Positions 28,826 to 39,970 of a stretch of DNA of 64,000 nucleotides are shown piece by piece (positions within the stretch are counted from its first letter, which is position 1; each line of letters begins with the position of its first letter). Below the pieces are notes generated by a model, which ran no database searches, was not told the origin of the DNA, and worked only from the letters and a program-made list of their open reading frames with translations. Source of the stretch: Erwinia sp. E602 (GTDB taxonomy: Bacteria > Pseudomonadota > Gammaproteobacteria > Enterobacterales > Enterobacteriaceae); the NCBI RefSeq assembly GCF_018141005.1, contig NZ_CP046582.1, positions 3,472,001 through 3,536,000 on the forward strand. The letters are read 5' to 3'. A program made the position numbers and the translations under genes.

Positions 28826-29737
28826 ATGACATTACGGAAACTGGCACTTTGCCTTGCACTGGCTGGCGTCATCTCAGGCGTTGCTTACGCAGAGGATGCT
28901 GCACCGGCTGCCCAGGGTGCCACGCTGGACAAAATTGCCAAAAACGGCGTTGTCGTTGTCGGCCACCGTGAATCCTCCGTCCCGTTCTCTTACTACGATA
29001 ACCAGCGTAACGTCGTCGGCTATTCACAGGCTTACTCTGACGCTATCGTTGCCGCGATCAAGAAGCAGCTGAACAAACCGGACCTGCAGGTTAAATTCCT
29101 GCCGATCACCTCGCAGAACCGTATTCCACTGCTGCAGAACGGCACCTACGATTTCGAATGTGGCTCCACCACTAACAACCTGGAGCGCCAGAAGCAGGCG
29201 TCCTTCTCTAACAGCATCTTTGTGGTCGGCACCCGTCTGCTGGTGAAGAAAGGCGGCCCGGTTAAAGATTTCGCCGACCTGAAAGGCAAAACGGTGGTGG
29301 TCACTTCAGGTACCACCTCTGAGATCCTACTGAACAAGATGAACGATGAGCAGAAGCTGAATATGCGCATCATCAGCGCCAAAGACCACGGTGACTCATT
29401 CCGTACCCTGGAGAGCGGCCGCGCCGTGGCATTTATGATGGATGACGCCCTGCTGGCGGGTGAACGTGCGAAAGCCAAAAAGCCGTCAGACTGGGAGATC
29501 CTCGGTACGCCACAGTCGCATGAAGCCTACGGCTGTATGCTGCGTAAAGACGATGCGGACTTCAAAAAACTGCTGGATACCACCATCGCCCAGGAGCAGA
29601 CCTCCGGTGAAGCCGCTAAGTGGTTCGATCGCTGGTTCAAGCAGCCTATCCCACCGAAAAATATGACGATGGACTTCGAACTGTCCGACGACATGAAGGC
29701 ACTTTTTAAAGCCCCTAACGACAAGGCAATGAATTAA
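28826..29737 (+). CDS. gltI: Glutamate/aspartate ABC transporter, periplasmic binding protein
   Basis: 303 residues. Signal peptide (about 1-22, cleavage after GVAYA) and family-3 solute-binding fold with GVVVVGHRESSVPFSYYD and the ligand loop FECGSTTNNLERQK. Binds Glu and Asp for GltJKL. CAGGAGCAGGAAC precedes the ATG. First gene of gltIJKL under the sigma-54 promoter and probable GcvB control. Confidence 0.96.
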   Translation: MTLRKLALCLALAGVISGVAYAEDAAPAAQGATLDKIAKNGVVVVGHRESSVPFSYYDNQRNVVGYSQAYSDAIVAAIKKQLNKPDLQVKFLPITSQNRIPLLQNGTYDFECGSTTNNLERQKQASFSNSIFVVGTRLLVKKGGPVKDFADLKGKTVVVTSGTTSEILLNKMNDEQKLNMRIISAKDHGDSFRTLESGRAVAFMMDDALLAGERAKAKKPSDWEILGTPQSHEAYGCMLRKDDADFKKLLDTTIAQEQTSGEAAKWFDRWFKQPIPPKNMTMDFELSDDMKALFKAPNDKAMN

Positions 29738-29969
29738 TAATGACAACACGCCTGCACGGTGTTCCTGTTGCGTTACGCAGAGGGTCATCAGCCAGGCTAA
29801 AAGGGCGGCACTGCTGCCCTACGATTGCTGAACACAGGCCCGGACAGACCCAGCCCGGCTGATATGGCGGACGCCATACGGTCGGGCGAAGGTAGTCACC
29901 GGTCGTTCCCCGGTGGTTACGCAAGGGCCTTTCATCAATCTTCAGGGTAGCGGTCGCTACCCTTTTTTT
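29738..29969 (+). ncRNA. sroC: SroC-like RNA between gltI and gltJ
   Basis: A 245-base intercistronic space holding ACAACAC (29744-29750), complementary to the GU-rich arm of GcvB, several GC-rich stems and a strong terminator. In E. coli and Salmonella SroC is cut from gltIJKL mRNA at this position and sponges GcvB, so it feeds back on the operon. Assigned from position, terminator and the short pairing site; the 5' end is not known. Confidence 0.6.
29944..29969 (+). terminator. Internal terminator of gltIJKL / 3' end of SroC
   Basis: AGGGTAGC/GCTACCCT stem with GGTC loop and a seven-T tail. It lies before gltJ, so gltI should be expressed above gltJKL. Confidence 0.9.
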
Positions 29970-29982
29970 ACCGGAGTCTTTT

Positions 29983-30714
29983 ATGTCTATCGATTGGAAC
30001 TGGGGGATCTTCCTGCAACAGGCCCCCTTCGGCAACACCACCTATCTCGGCTGGCTGTGGTCTGGTTTTCAGGTCACCATTGCCGTCTCCGTATGTGCCT
30101 GGATTATCGCGCTGCTGGTCGGTTCACTGTTCGGCATCCTGCGCACCGTGCCTAACCGCCTGCTGGCCGCTATCGGCACCTGCTACGTTGAGCTGTTCCG
30201 AAACGTCCCGCTGATCGTGCAGTTCTTTATCTGGTACCTGGTGGTGCCGGAGCTGCTGCCGCAAGGGCTGGGCATGTGGTTTAAATCCGAGCTCGACCCG
30301 AATATTCAGTTCTTTACCTGTTCGGTGCTCTGTCTTGGTCTGTTTACCGCCGCCCGCGTCTGCGAGCAGGTACGTGCCGCGATCCAGTCGCTGCCCTACG
30401 GCCAGAAAAATGCCGGGCTGGCGATGGGGCTGACGCTGCCGCAAACCTACCGCTACGTGCTGCTGCCTAACGCCTACCGGGTGATCGTGCCGCCGATGAC
30501 CTCCGAGATGCTGAACCTGGTGAAAAACTCCGCCATCGCCTCGACCATCGGTCTGGTGGATATGGCGGCCCAGGCCAACAAGCTGCTGGACTATTCGGCC
30601 CACGCCTATGAGTCATTTACCGCCATCACGCTCGCCTATATCGCGATTAACGCGGTGATCATGCTGTTGATGAGTCTGGTCGAACGCAAAGTTCGTCTGC
30701 CGGGGGGCAAATAA
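29983..30714 (+). CDS. gltJ: Glutamate/aspartate ABC transporter permease GltJ
   Basis: 243 residues, inner membrane, HisM/GlnP-type permease with about five segments. The permease-ATPase contact loop (EAA-like) lies around [16 protein letters not shown] (residues 138-155). Overlaps gltK by one base. Confidence 0.95.
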   Translation: MSIDWNWGIFLQQAPFGNTTYLGWLWSGFQVTIAVSVCAWIIALLVGSLFGILRTVPNRLLAAIGTCYVELFRNVPLIVQFFIWYLVVPELLPQGLGMWFKSELDPNIQFFTCSVLCLGLFTAARVCEQVRAAIQSLPYGQKNAGLAMGLTLPQTYRYVLLPNAYRVIVPPMTSEMLNLVKNSAIASTIGLVDMAAQANKLLDYSAHAYESFTAITLAYIAINAVIMLLMSLVERKVRLPGGK

Positions 30715-31391
30715 TGTATCAATTTGACTGGAGTACTATCGTACCCAACCTGCCTTACCTGTGGGACGGGATGCTCGTTACCCTGAAGATTACCGTCACC
30801 GCGGTGATTTTCGGTATCGTCTGGGGCACCCTGCTGGCGGTGATGCGCCTTTCCAGCTTTAAACCGATCAGCTGGTTCGCCCGCCTGTACGTCAACCTGT
30901 TCCGCTCGGTGCCGCTGGTGATGGTGCTGCTGTGGTTCTATCTGGTGGTGCCAAGCTTCCTGCAGCAGGTGCTGGGGCTGTCGCCGAAGACCGATATTCG
31001 TCTGATCTCGGCGATGGTGGCCTTCTCGCTGTTTGAAGCCGCCTACTACTCCGAAATTATTCGTGCCGGCATCCTCAGCATCGCCCGCGGTCAGGGTAAC
31101 GCCGCGCTGGCGCTGGGCATGACCCAGTGGCAGTCGATGCGGCTGGTGATCCTGCCGCAGGCGTTCCGCGCCATGGTGCCGCTACTGCTCACCCAGGGCA
31201 TCGTGCTGTTCCAGGATACCTCGCTGGTCTACGTGCTCAGCCTGGCGGACTTCTTCCGTACCGCCGACACCATCGGCATCAATAACGGTACAGAGATCGA
31301 AATGGTGCTGTTTGCCGGCGCAATCTACTTTGTTATCAGCCTTAGCGCTTCGCTGCTGGTCAGCCATTTAAAGAAAAAAAGGACGGCATAA
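30714..31391 (+). CDS. gltK: Glutamate/aspartate ABC transporter permease GltK
   Basis: 225 residues, partner permease of GltJ. Same fold, with the contact loop [20 protein letters not shown]. Its stop abuts the gltL start directly. Confidence 0.95.
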   Translation: MYQFDWSTIVPNLPYLWDGMLVTLKITVTAVIFGIVWGTLLAVMRLSSFKPISWFARLYVNLFRSVPLVMVLLWFYLVVPSFLQQVLGLSPKTDIRLISAMVAFSLFEAAYYSEIIRAGILSIARGQGNAALALGMTQWQSMRLVILPQAFRAMVPLLLTQGIVLFQDTSLVYVLSLADFFRTADTIGINNGTEIEMVLFAGAIYFVISLSASLLVSHLKKKRTA

Positions 31392-32117
31392 ATGATTTCC
31401 CTGAAAAATGTTTCTAAGTGGTATGGTCAATTTCAGGTGCTGACCGACTGCTCGACCGAAGTGAAAAAAGGCGAAGTGGTGGTGGTGTGCGGCCCGTCCG
31501 GCTCCGGCAAATCCACCCTGATCAAAACCGTTAACGGCCTGGAGCCGGTGCAGCAGGGCACCATTGAAGTCGACGGCACCGCCGTCAACGACAAGCGCAC
31601 CAATCTGGCGAAGCTGCGCTCGCGGGTCGGCATGGTGTTTCAGCACTTTGAGCTGTTCCCGCATATATCCATCGTCGACAACCTGACGCTGGCGCAGGTC
31701 AAGGTATTAAAGCGTAATAAAGAAGAGGCAAAGCAGAAGGGGCTGAAGCTGCTGGAGCGCGTTGGCCTTGCCGCGCACGCCAACAAATTCCCCGGCCAGC
31801 TCTCCGGCGGCCAGCAGCAGCGCGTGGCGATTGCCCGCGCGCTGTGCATGGATCCGATCGCTATCCTGTTTGATGAGCCGACCTCAGCGCTCGATCCGGA
31901 GATGATCAACGAGGTGCTCGACGTGATGGTCGAACTGGCCAACGAAGGCATGACCATGATGGTGGTAACCCACGAAATGGGCTTTGCCCGCAAGGTGGCC
32001 AACCGGGTGATCTTTATGGATGAGGGGAAAATCGTTGAGGACTCACCGAAAGATGAGTTCTTTAACAACCCGCAGTCCGAACGGGCGAAAGATTTCCTGG
32101 CGAAAATCCTGCATTAA
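31392..32117 (+). CDS. gltL: Glutamate/aspartate ABC transporter ATPase GltL
   Basis: 241 residues as in E. coli. Walker [10 protein letters not shown], signature LSGGQQQR, Walker [15 protein letters not shown] and switch histidine VVTHEMGF. Energises GltIJK uptake. Last gene of the operon. Confidence 0.97.
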   Translation: MISLKNVSKWYGQFQVLTDCSTEVKKGEVVVVCGPSGSGKSTLIKTVNGLEPVQQGTIEVDGTAVNDKRTNLAKLRSRVGMVFQHFELFPHISIVDNLTLAQVKVLKRNKEEAKQKGLKLLERVGLAAHANKFPGQLSGGQQQRVAIARALCMDPIAILFDEPTSALDPEMINEVLDVMVELANEGMTMMVVTHEMGFARKVANRVIFMDEGKIVEDSPKDEFFNNPQSERAKDFLAKILH

Positions 32118-32226
32118 GCCGAAGGATGAGCTTAACATGATGAAATCATAAATCATCTTGTTAGCAGCGATTATGCAGCCGTTTGATAAGCCTGAAATTA
32201 TCATCACGACTTATCGCATCAACATT

Positions 32227-32261
32227 CCAGCAGCAGCATCGTTCAACGATGCCGCTGCTGG
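32227..32261. repeat. 17-base inverted repeat after gltL
   Basis: Arms CCAGCAGCAGCATCGTT and AACGATGCCGCTGCTGG around a single C, with one mismatch. Very stable hairpin, 110 bases past gltL, with no T-run after it; GTTGATTCAC begins at its right edge (32261). The rest of 32118-32583 is AT-rich and shows no gene. Confidence 0.7.
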
Positions 32262-32583
32262 TTGATTCACCCACCACACTATTTTCTCACCCATTTTTAT
32301 GTTTTTACAGCGTGAGATTTCTTCATAACAGGCTGATAATGCCTGATACAGGTAACCGCATAAGAAATAACGATTAAAGCCTCTGGGGAATGTAATTTTT
32401 TAATCAACACCAAACGTCGATACGTAATAAGCACCAACAGCGAAAAAAGGCACCCTTAGGTGTACTAACAGGCGGGTAAAACATCGATAATATACTTTCA
32501 TGTAAAACTAAAACCATAATCAAGCCTAATGTCGCGTGACTAATATTTAATCTCATCTACATTTTTGATTGGCCGGGCCTTAG

Positions 32584-32649
32584 AAAGAGGAAAACAGCCT
32601 GAGTCTGGAAGATGCTTTCATCAATGAGGTGATAACCAGGAGGAAATAA
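32584..32649 (+). pseudogene. Possible tail of an ABC-type ATPase fused to the start of the McbG-like gene
   Basis: A frame open only from 32584 ends with SLEDAFINEVITRRK and a stop sharing its A with the next ATG (TAATG). S/T-L-E-D-x-F near the C terminus is typical of drug-export ABC-2 ATPases. An export ATPase followed by a pentapeptide protein is the mcbF-mcbG order of the microcin B17 operon. Only about 21 codons remain and there is no start codon, so this is a tentative reading. Confidence 0.3.
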
Positions 32650-33215
32650 TGACTGAGCATCTGCAAAAAACTTACACAGGCCTGCGAGCCAGGGAGGTGT
32701 TGAGTCAAAACCGGACGTTTGTGAGATGTAACTTTACAGATTGTACATTTGAAAACCTCCTCTTACGTAACAATGAGTTTGAGAACTGCAGTTTTAATGA
32801 TTGCTCATTTAAACAGATAAGCCACTCATTTCTTAGAATAAATGATGTTATCTTTCGCAACTGTTTCATTCAGGGAACTTCATTTGATAACATATCATTT
32901 CCTCACTCGGTTTCTTTTTACAACTGCAGACTTAACCTCGTTGATTTTTTCAATATGGATTTACAGAAAAGCACCTTCAGTAACTGCTCTTTCAGAGAGT
33001 GCTCTTTCGCAGATTGTAATCTAAAGAAAAGCAATTTTACGAACTCTCATTTTTCGTATTCTGAGTTTCGTCGCGTAAACCTGAGCTACTGTGACTTCTC
33101 TGAAACAGAAGGGCTTGACATCAATCACGAAATAAACACCGTAGTGGGTATTACGTTGCCTCAGGACGCAGCGAATAAGATCCTGAAACGGATGAAAATC
33201 TTCATTGCCGGATGA
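32649..33215 (+). CDS. McbG-like pentapeptide-repeat protein (probable gyrase protection)
   Basis: 188 residues, mostly pentapeptide repeats with F or L at the centre (NFTDC TFENL ... EFENC SFNDC), which form a right-handed beta helix that mimics DNA. The ending EGLDINHEIN...ILKRM closely follows that of McbG (microcin B17 immunity, about 187 residues) as I recall it, more than Qnr. McbG/Qnr proteins shield DNA gyrase. Ribosome site AGGAGG. The gene is much more AT-rich than its neighbours and breaks E. coli synteny, so it was probably acquired. No microcin synthesis genes nearby. Confidence 0.8.
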   Translation: MTEHLQKTYTGLRAREVLSQNRTFVRCNFTDCTFENLLLRNNEFENCSFNDCSFKQISHSFLRINDVIFRNCFIQGTSFDNISFPHSVSFYNCRLNLVDFFNMDLQKSTFSNCSFRECSFADCNLKKSNFTNSHFSYSEFRRVNLSYCDFSETEGLDINHEINTVVGITLPQDAANKILKRMKIFIAG

Positions 33216-33395
33216 TTTTTTAGTAAGAATTTTTGCTCCATTTGCGTAGGGTTGTGCGCACGCTAAACATCGCAACTCAGATTCAGTGAACGGATCCATC
33301 AAATTCTGACAGGGCAACAGCGTTTCTGCCGAAAATGCTGTACTGTCCGCACCGGAACCAGGCCAGCCTGGCTCCGCGTTACCCTTGATCCGTCA

Positions 33396-33875
33396 TTACG
33401 GTGAAAACGGCTGACGCACAAACTGATCGTGGCCGCACTCCGGGCAACGGGTGAGGATTTCCGGGGTATAGATGGCACGGGTAAACTGACACTGCTCGCA
33501 CACCAGATTGCCGAGGCCGACCACTTCACCGCTCTGGTAAACGCCGTGGTGGTTGAGATCCTGAAACACCTCGCGCCACTCCAGCTGGCTCTTATCGGTA
33601 ATGTCCGCAAGTTCTTTCCACAGGCTCTGGCTGATCACTCGCATAAATACGCTGTCGCTGAGCGGTTGTTCTTCCTCGTAGCTGCGGGCGAACTCCTCCA
33701 GGTCGCGGCGCACCGCGCGCGTCACATCATCAATTTCGTGGCGAGTGAGTTCACCCCGGTTTTGCATGCGCTGGCGGGCGCTCTCCACCAGCGCATCAAT
33801 ATCGCGCTCACCACGCTCAAGGCGCGTGGTCAGCGACGACACCAGCTCACGGTAGTACTGAGCAACCTTGTTCAT
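33396..33875 (-). CDS. ybeL: YbeL family zinc-ribbon protein (DUF1451)
   Basis: 159 residues. N-terminal helical, probably coiled-coil part (1-105) and C-terminal zinc ribbon with CEQC and CPEC pairs. Function unknown. Divergent from leuS as in E. coli. Confidence 0.93.
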   Translation of the reverse strand: MNKVAQYYRELVSSLTTRLERGERDIDALVESARQRMQNRGELTRHEIDDVTRAVRRDLEEFARSYEEEQPLSDSVFMRVISQSLWKELADITDKSQLEWREVFQDLNHHGVYQSGEVVGLGNLVCEQCQFTRAIYTPEILTRCPECGHDQFVRQPFSP

Positions 33876-34092
33876 AGACTCTCCTTATTGATAACGATGG
33901 CGTTTCCTCTCAGTCTAGTCGCTACCTGCCTTTTGCCTTATTTTCACCACCGATTTTGCAGCCCGGCTTCCAGCCTGCAGAGAAATGCCGCCCGTCGGTC
34001 TGCTTAGTGTTGTTGGGGTGGGGCGGGATCGGCTATGCTATGCCGATCTGAATGAACACGAAAAAAGTTTCTACAAAGGACTACTGGCCACC

Positions 34093-36675
34093 ATGCAAGA
34101 GCAATATCGCCCGGAAGAGATAGAATCCCATGTACAGCAGCACTGGGATGAGCAGCAAACGTTTAAAGTGACCGAAGACGAAGGTAAAGAGAAGTACTAC
34201 TGCCTCTCGATGCTGCCCTACCCTTCCGGCCGCCTGCATATGGGCCACGTGCGTAACTACACCATCGGCGACGTGATTTCCCGTTACCAGCGCATGCTGG
34301 GTAAAAACGTACTGCAGCCAATCGGCTGGGATGCCTTCGGCCTGCCGGCAGAAGGCGCGGCGGTGAAGAACAACACCGCGCCGGCCCCGTGGACCTACGC
34401 CAACATCGACTACATGAAGAACCAGCTGAAGCTGCTGGGCTTTGGCTATGACTGGAGCCGCGAGCTGGCCACCTGTCAGCCGGAGTACTACCGCTGGGAA
34501 CAGTGGTTCTTCACTAAGCTGTATGAGAAAGGCCTGGTCTACAAAAAGACCTCTGCGGTGAACTGGTGCCCGCACGATCTGACCGTGCTGGCCAACGAGC
34601 AGGTGATCGACGGCTGCTGCTGGCGTTGTGATACCAAAGTTGAGCGTAAAGAGATCCCGCAGTGGTTTATCAAAATCACCGACTACGCCGACGAACTGCT
34701 GAACGACCTGGATACGCTGGAGAGCTGGCCTGAACAGGTTAAGACCATGCAGCGCAACTGGATTGGCCGCTCTGAAGGGGTGGAAATCGAGTTTAACGTC
34801 ACCGACAGCGAAGAGACGCTGCGCGTCTACACCACCCGCCCGGACACCTTTATGGGCGTCACCTACCTGGCGGTAGCGGCGGGTCACCCGCTGGCGGCGC
34901 AGGCTGCTGCGTCTAACCCGGCGCTGGCCGATTTTATCGCCGAGTGCCGTAACACCAAAGTTGCCGAAGCAGAAATGGCTACTATGGAGAAAAAAGGCAT
35001 GGCCACCGGCCTGTCGGCGGTGCATCCGCTGACCGGCGAAGCCGTGCCTGTCTGGGTAGCTAACTTCGTGCTGATGGAGTACGGCACCGGTGCGGTAATG
35101 GCCGTGCCTGGCCACGACCAGCGCGACTGGGAGTTCGCCACCAAATACGATCTGCAGATCAAGCCGGTGATCCTGGCCGCCGACGGCACTGCCCCGGATC
35201 TGAGCGAAGCCGCGATGACCGAGAAAGGCGTACTGTTTAACTCAGGCGAATTCGACGGCCTCTCGTTCGAAGAGGGCTTCAACGCCATCGCCAGTAAACT
35301 GGCAGAGAAAGGCGTTGGCGAGCGCAAGGTGAACTACCGCCTGCGCGACTGGGGCGTTTCCCGTCAGCGCTACTGGGGCGCACCGATTCCGATGGTAACC
35401 CTGGAAGACGGCACCGTGATGCCAACGCCGGAAGACCAGCTGCCGGTGATCCTGCCGGAAGACGTGGTGATGGACGGCATCAGCAGCCCGATCAAAGCTG
35501 ACCCGGAGTGGGCGAAGACCACCGTTAACGGCCAGCCGGCGCTGCGTGAGACCGATACCTTCGACACCTTTATGGAGTCCTCCTGGTACTACGCCCGCTA
35601 CACCTGTCCGGACTTTGATAAAGGCATGCTGGATCCTGCGGCGGCGAACTACTGGCTGCCGGTCGATCAGTACGTCGGCGGCATTGAGCATGCGATTATG
35701 CACCTGCTCTACTTCCGCTTCTTCCATAAGTTGCTGCGCGACGCGGGCCTGGTGACCTCTGACGAGCCGGCCAAACGCCTGCTGTGCCAGGGCATGGTCC
35801 TGGCTGACGCCTTCTACTACACCGGCACCAGCGGCGAACGTAACTGGGTCTCTCCGGTTGACGTCACCGTTGAGCGCGACGAGAAAGGCCGCATTACCAA
35901 AGCCAGCGACGCAGAAGGCCACGAGCTGGTCTACGCCGGCATGAGCAAAATGTCGAAGTCGAAAAACAACGGCATCGACCCGCAGGTGATGGTTGAACGT
36001 TACGGTGCGGATACTGTGCGTCTGTTTATGATGTTTGCTTCACCGGCCGATATGACCCTCGAGTGGCAGGAGTCCGGTGTGGAAGGCGCGAACCGCTTTA
36101 TGAAGCGCGTCTGGCGTCTGGTGTTCGAACATACTGAGAAAGGGGCTACCCAACCGCTGGATGTTGCTACGCTTACTGAAGACCAGCAGGCGCTGCGTCG
36201 CGATCTGCATAAAACCATCAGCAAAGTGTCCGATGATATCGGCCGCCGTCAGACCTTTAACACCGCGATCGCGGCGATTATGGAACTGATGAACAAGCTG
36301 CTGCGCGCGCCGCAGGAGAGCGAACAGGATCGCGCGCTGATGCAGGAAGCGCTGCTGGCGGTGGTGCGGATGCTGTATCCGTTTACCCCGCACGCCAGCT
36401 TTGCCCTGTGGCAGGCGCTGGGCGGTGCTGGTGAGATCGATAACGCTGCATGGCCACAGGCTGATGAAGCGGCGATGGTCGAAGAGTCGGTGCTGGTGGT
36501 GGTACAGGTGAACGGCAAGGTGCGCGGCAAAATTACCGTCGCGGCCGATGCCACGCAGGAAGCCGTACAGGCGCGGGCGGCACAGGAGCATCTGGTCGCC
36601 AAGTATCTCGACGGCGTGACCGTTCGCAAAGTCATTTACGTCCAGGGCAAGCTGCTGAACCTGGTTGTGGGTTGA
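34093..36675 (+). CDS. leuS: Leucyl-tRNA synthetase
   Basis: 860 residues as in E. coli. Class Ia synthetase: HIGH equivalent HMGH in [14 protein letters not shown], editing domain CP1 (about 220-415; [12 protein letters not shown]), KMSKS in [12 protein letters not shown] near 620, C-terminal anticodon region. ATG 34093 ([15 protein letters not shown]); the frame is open upstream but not conserved. Start of leuS-lptE-holA-nadD. Confidence 0.97.
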   Translation: MQEQYRPEEIESHVQQHWDEQQTFKVTEDEGKEKYYCLSMLPYPSGRLHMGHVRNYTIGDVISRYQRMLGKNVLQPIGWDAFGLPAEGAAVKNNTAPAPWTYANIDYMKNQLKLLGFGYDWSRELATCQPEYYRWEQWFFTKLYEKGLVYKKTSAVNWCPHDLTVLANEQVIDGCCWRCDTKVERKEIPQWFIKITDYADELLNDLDTLESWPEQVKTMQRNWIGRSEGVEIEFNVTDSEETLRVYTTRPDTFMGVTYLAVAAGHPLAAQAAASNPALADFIAECRNTKVAEAEMATMEKKGMATGLSAVHPLTGEAVPVWVANFVLMEYGTGAVMAVPGHDQRDWEFATKYDLQIKPVILAADGTAPDLSEAAMTEKGVLFNSGEFDGLSFEEGFNAIASKLAEKGVGERKVNYRLRDWGVSRQRYWGAPIPMVTLEDGTVMPTPEDQLPVILPEDVVMDGISSPIKADPEWAKTTVNGQPALRETDTFDTFMESSWYYARYTCPDFDKGMLDPAAANYWLPVDQYVGGIEHAIMHLLYFRFFHKLLRDAGLVTSDEPAKRLLCQGMVLADAFYYTGTSGERNWVSPVDVTVERDEKGRITKASDAEGHELVYAGMSKMSKSKNNGIDPQVMVERYGADTVRLFMMFASPADMTLEWQESGVEGANRFMKRVWRLVFEHTEKGATQPLDVATLTEDQQALRRDLHKTISKVSDDIGRRQTFNTAIAAIMELMNKLLRAPQESEQDRALMQEALLAVVRMLYPFTPHASFALWQALGGAGEIDNAAWPQADEAAMVEESVLVVVQVNGKVRGKITVAADATQEAVQARAAQEHLVAKYLDGVTVRKVIYVQGKLLNLVVG

Positions 36676-36689
36676 TGTCAGGAGGAATT

Positions 36690-37286
36690 GTGCGACATCC
36701 GATAGTCTCTCTGCTGTTCACGCTGGCGGTGCTGGTCACCGCCGGCTGTGGTTATCACCTGCGTGGCACCACCTCGGTGCCGCCGGAAATGAAAACGCTG
36801 CGGCTGGACACGTCTGACCCTTACGGGCCGCTGGCGCGTTCGGTACGTGAACAACTGCGCCTGAATAACGTGAAGGTGGTTGACGACTCAGACGCGCGGA
36901 CCGATGTGCCATCACTGCGTCTGCAGGCCGAAAGCATCAGCCGTGATTCCGCCTCGGTTTTCCAGGACGGGAAAACCGCAGAGTACTCGATGATGATGGT
37001 GGTAAACGCTCAGGTACTGGTGCCGAATAAAGGCATCTACCCGATCAGCACCACGGTCTATCGCTCATTCTTCGATAACCCGCTGGCCGCGCTGGCAAAA
37101 GATTCCGAGCAGCAGATTATCGTCGGTGAGATGCGTACTCTGGCTGCCCAGCAGCTGGTGCGCAAGTTGCTGACGGTGCATGCGGCGGAAAATGACGCCG
37201 CGATCAATACGCAGGATCATATCCCGTCGGCGACGGACAAACTGCCGGCGGCCAACGCCGTGACGGACAGTTCTTACAGCCGATGA
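36690..37286 (+). CDS. lptE: LPS-assembly lipoprotein LptE
   Basis: 198 residues. Signal peptide with lipobox TAGC ([14 protein letters not shown]), so lipid-modified and outer-membrane anchored; plugs LptD in LPS insertion. GTG start at 36690 follows AGGAGG; in-frame TTG at 36672 is a less likely start. Overlaps holA by four bases. Confidence 0.93.
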   Translation: MRHPIVSLLFTLAVLVTAGCGYHLRGTTSVPPEMKTLRLDTSDPYGPLARSVREQLRLNNVKVVDDSDARTDVPSLRLQAESISRDSASVFQDGKTAEYSMMMVVNAQVLVPNKGIYPISTTVYRSFFDNPLAALAKDSEQQIIVGEMRTLAAQQLVRKLLTVHAAENDAAINTQDHIPSATDKLPAANAVTDSSYSR

Positions 37287-38314
37287 TCAGGATTTACCCT
37301 GAACAGCTAGGCGCGCAGCTCCGTGAGGGGCTGCGCGCCTGCTACTTATTGCAAGGTAGCGAGCCGCTGCTGCTGCAGGAAGCCCAGGATGCGATCCGGG
37401 CCGCCGCGCAGCAGCAGGCCTTTACCGAACACTTCAGCGTGACGCTGGAAGCGGGCACCGACTGGGATGATATTTTTTCACTCTGCCAGTCGTTAAGCCT
37501 GTTTGCCAGCCGCCAGACGCTGCTGCTTATTCTGCCGGATAACGGCCCCACTGCCGCGATGAGCGAGCAGTTACTGACCCTCGGAACCCTGCTGCACCCG
37601 GATATTTTGCTGGTGCTGCGCACCGGCAAACTCACCAAAGCCCAGGAGAACAGCGCCTGGTACAAGGCGCTAAGCCATAACGGCGTGCTGGTGCCCTGCC
37701 AGACGCCGGAACAGGCGCAGTTGCCGCGCTGGGTCAGCACCCGTGCAAAAAAGCTGCAGCTGCAGCTGGACGACGCGGCCAACCAGCTGCTCTGTTACTG
37801 CTATGAAGGCAATCTGCTGGCGCTGGCGCAGGCGCTGGAGCGGCTGTCGTTGCTGTGGCCGGACGGCAAGCTGACCCTGCCGCGGGTTGAACAGGCGGTA
37901 AACGACGCAGCCCATTTCACTCCGTTTCACTGGGTTGATGCGCTACTGGCCGGCAAGGGCAAACGTTCGCTGCACATCCTGCATCAGATGCGCTCGGAAG
38001 AGAGCGAACCGGTGATCCTGCTGCGCACCCTGCAGCGCGATCTGCTGCTGCTGGTCAACCTGCAGCGCCAGCAGGCGCAGACGCCGCTACGCACGCTGTT
38101 CGATCAGCAGCGCGTCTGGCAAAACCGCCGGACGCTGTTCAGCAGCGCGCTGGAACGGCTGTCTGGCGCACGGCTGCGCGAGGCGGTGCGGCTGCTGGCA
38201 CGTATCGAACTGACCCTCAAGCAGGATTACGGCCGTTCGGTGTGGAGCGAGCTGGAAACGCTGTCGCTGCTGCTGTGCAATCCGGCGTTTCCGGCAGGAT
38301 TTGACGATGTCTGA
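37283..38314 (+). CDS. holA: DNA polymerase III subunit delta
   Basis: 343 residues as in E. coli. Clamp-loader subunit that opens the beta clamp; N-terminal clamp-binding region (MIRIYPEQL...[10 protein letters not shown]) and C-terminal collar. ATGA overlap with lptE and eight-base overlap with nadD show tight coupling. Confidence 0.96.
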   Translation: MIRIYPEQLGAQLREGLRACYLLQGSEPLLLQEAQDAIRAAAQQQAFTEHFSVTLEAGTDWDDIFSLCQSLSLFASRQTLLLILPDNGPTAAMSEQLLTLGTLLHPDILLVLRTGKLTKAQENSAWYKALSHNGVLVPCQTPEQAQLPRWVSTRAKKLQLQLDDAANQLLCYCYEGNLLALAQALERLSLLWPDGKLTLPRVEQAVNDAAHFTPFHWVDALLAGKGKRSLHILHQMRSEESEPVILLRTLQRDLLLLVNLQRQQAQTPLRTLFDQQRVWQNRRTLFSSALERLSGARLREAVRLLARIELTLKQDYGRSVWSELETLSLLLCNPAFPAGFDDV

Positions 38315-38981
38315 AGCCCTGCACGCGCTGTTCGGCGGCACCTTTGACCCGATCCACTACGGCCACCTGCGGCCGGTCGAGGCGCTGGCCGCCCAGGTCG
38401 GGCTGAGTAAGGTCACCCTGCTGCCAAACAACGTGCCGCCGCACCGTCCGCAGCCCGAGGCCAGCCCGGCCCAGCGCGTGGCGATGGTCAGTCTGGCGAT
38501 TGCCGGCAACCCGCTGTTCGATCTCGACCTGCGCGAAATGCAGCGCAGCACCCCGTCGTATACCCTTGATACCCTGACCGAGCTGCGCGCCGAGCGCGGC
38601 GCGCTTCAGCCGCTGGCGTTTATCGTTGGCCAGGATTCACTGCTAAGCTTACATAAGTGGTACCGCTGGGAGGCACTGCTGTCGGTGTGCCATCTGCTGG
38701 TGTGCCAGCGCCCCGGCTACGCTACCCGCATGCCGGACGCGGAAATGCAGCGCTGGCTGGATCAACACCTCGCCGCTGATGCGGCAGAACTGCACAACCG
38801 CCCGGCCGGCCGGGTCTTTCTCGCCGACACGCCACAGATTGCCATCTCCGCCACGGAGATCCGCCAGCGCCGCCATCAGGGCCGTTCAGACCAGGATCTG
38901 CTCCCTCAGGCGGTCAGCGACTATATCGATCGCGAGGGTCTGTATCGGAATCCCGCTACGCGTGATACACTGCGCCGCTAA
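38307..38981 (+). CDS. nadD: Nicotinate-mononucleotide adenylyltransferase
   Basis: 224 residues. Makes deamido-NAD from NaMN and ATP. Nucleotidyltransferase motifs [12 protein letters not shown] at the N terminus and [10 protein letters not shown] near the C terminus. In E. coli cobC follows; here there is a 164-base gap with no gene before rsfS. Confidence 0.95.
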   Translation: MSEALHALFGGTFDPIHYGHLRPVEALAAQVGLSKVTLLPNNVPPHRPQPEASPAQRVAMVSLAIAGNPLFDLDLREMQRSTPSYTLDTLTELRAERGALQPLAFIVGQDSLLSLHKWYRWEALLSVCHLLVCQRPGYATRMPDAEMQRWLDQHLAADAAELHNRPAGRVFLADTPQIAISATEIRQRRHQGRSDQDLLPQAVSDYIDREGLYRNPATRDTLRR

Positions 38982-39145
38982 TTTTTCGGGCTACTGCCCG
39001 GTTCACCGCTTTTTCCGCCGCCGTGCCAGCGTCATCAGGTCGCGCGCAGGTAAAGAGCCGATACATCATGTTACGGTTATCGTTTTTCACTTCGGTGACA
39101 ACTGTGCGATAACCCTGCGTACTCAAAATCCCAAGGGGGAACCTT

Positions 39146-39463
39146 TTGCAAGGTAAAGCACTCCAAGACTTCGTCGTTGATAAAGCTGACGATCTCAAAG
39201 CTCAGGACATCGTGATCATCGACGTTCAGGGTAAATCAAGCATCACCGACTGCATGGTGATCTGTACCGGTACGTCTACCCGTCACGTGGTGGCGATTGC
39301 CGAAAATGTGGTGCAGGAAGCACGCCAGGCCGGCCTGAAGCCGTTCGGCGTTGACAGCCGTGCCGCCGCTGACTGGGTGGTCGTCGATCTCGGTGAAGTG
39401 ATCCTGCACGTTATGCAGGAAGAGAGCCGTCAGCTCTACGAACTGGAAAAGCTCTGGAGTTAA
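39146..39463 (+). CDS. rsfS: Ribosomal silencing factor RsfS
   Basis: 105 residues. Binds uL14 and blocks subunit joining in starvation. TTG start as in E. coli ([17 protein letters not shown] after translation as Met), with GGGGGAACC upstream. Ends [16 protein letters not shown]. Four bases before rlmH. Confidence 0.96.
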   Translation: MQGKALQDFVVDKADDLKAQDIVIIDVQGKSSITDCMVICTGTSTRHVVAIAENVVQEARQAGLKPFGVDSRAAADWVVVDLGEVILHVMQEESRQLYELEKLWS

Positions 39464-39466
39464 GCC

Positions 39467-39937
39467 GTGAAGCTGCAGCTGGTTGCCGTTGGCACCAAAA
39501 TGCCCGACTGGGTCCAGACCGGTTTTATGGAATACCTGCGCCGGTTTCCGAAAGATATGCCGTTCGAGCTGGTTGAAGTTCCCGCCGGCAAGCGCGGTAA
39601 GAATGCGGATATCAAACGTATTCTGGAAAAAGAGGGCGAACTGATGCTGGCTGCCGCCGGTAAAGGTAACCGCATCGTGACCCTCGATATTCCCGGCCAG
39701 CCGTGGGAAACCCCACAGCTCGCCAGCCAGCTGGAGCGCTGGAAGCAGGATGGCCGCGACGTCAGCCTGTTTATCGGCGGCCCGGAAGGCCTGTCACCCG
39801 CCTGCAAGGCCGCGGCGGAGCAAAGCTGGTCACTCTCAGCGCTGACCCTGCCCCATCCGCTGGTACGCGTGCTGGTTGCAGAGAGTTTGTATCGTGCATG
39901 GAGCATTACTGCGAATCATCCTTATCACCGTGAATAA
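39467..39937 (+). CDS. rlmH: 23S rRNA (pseudouridine1915-N3)-methyltransferase RlmH
   Basis: 156 residues. SPOUT methyltransferase with the knot motif [13 protein letters not shown] and the C-terminal [21 protein letters not shown] start at 39467, coupled to rsfS. Confidence 0.96.
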   Translation: MKLQLVAVGTKMPDWVQTGFMEYLRRFPKDMPFELVEVPAGKRGKNADIKRILEKEGELMLAAAGKGNRIVTLDIPGQPWETPQLASQLERWKQDGRDVSLFIGGPEGLSPACKAAAEQSWSLSALTLPHPLVRVLVAESLYRAWSITANHPYHRE

Positions 39938-39970
39938 CGGCCAGGACTAACCGGACAGACAAAGCAGCGG

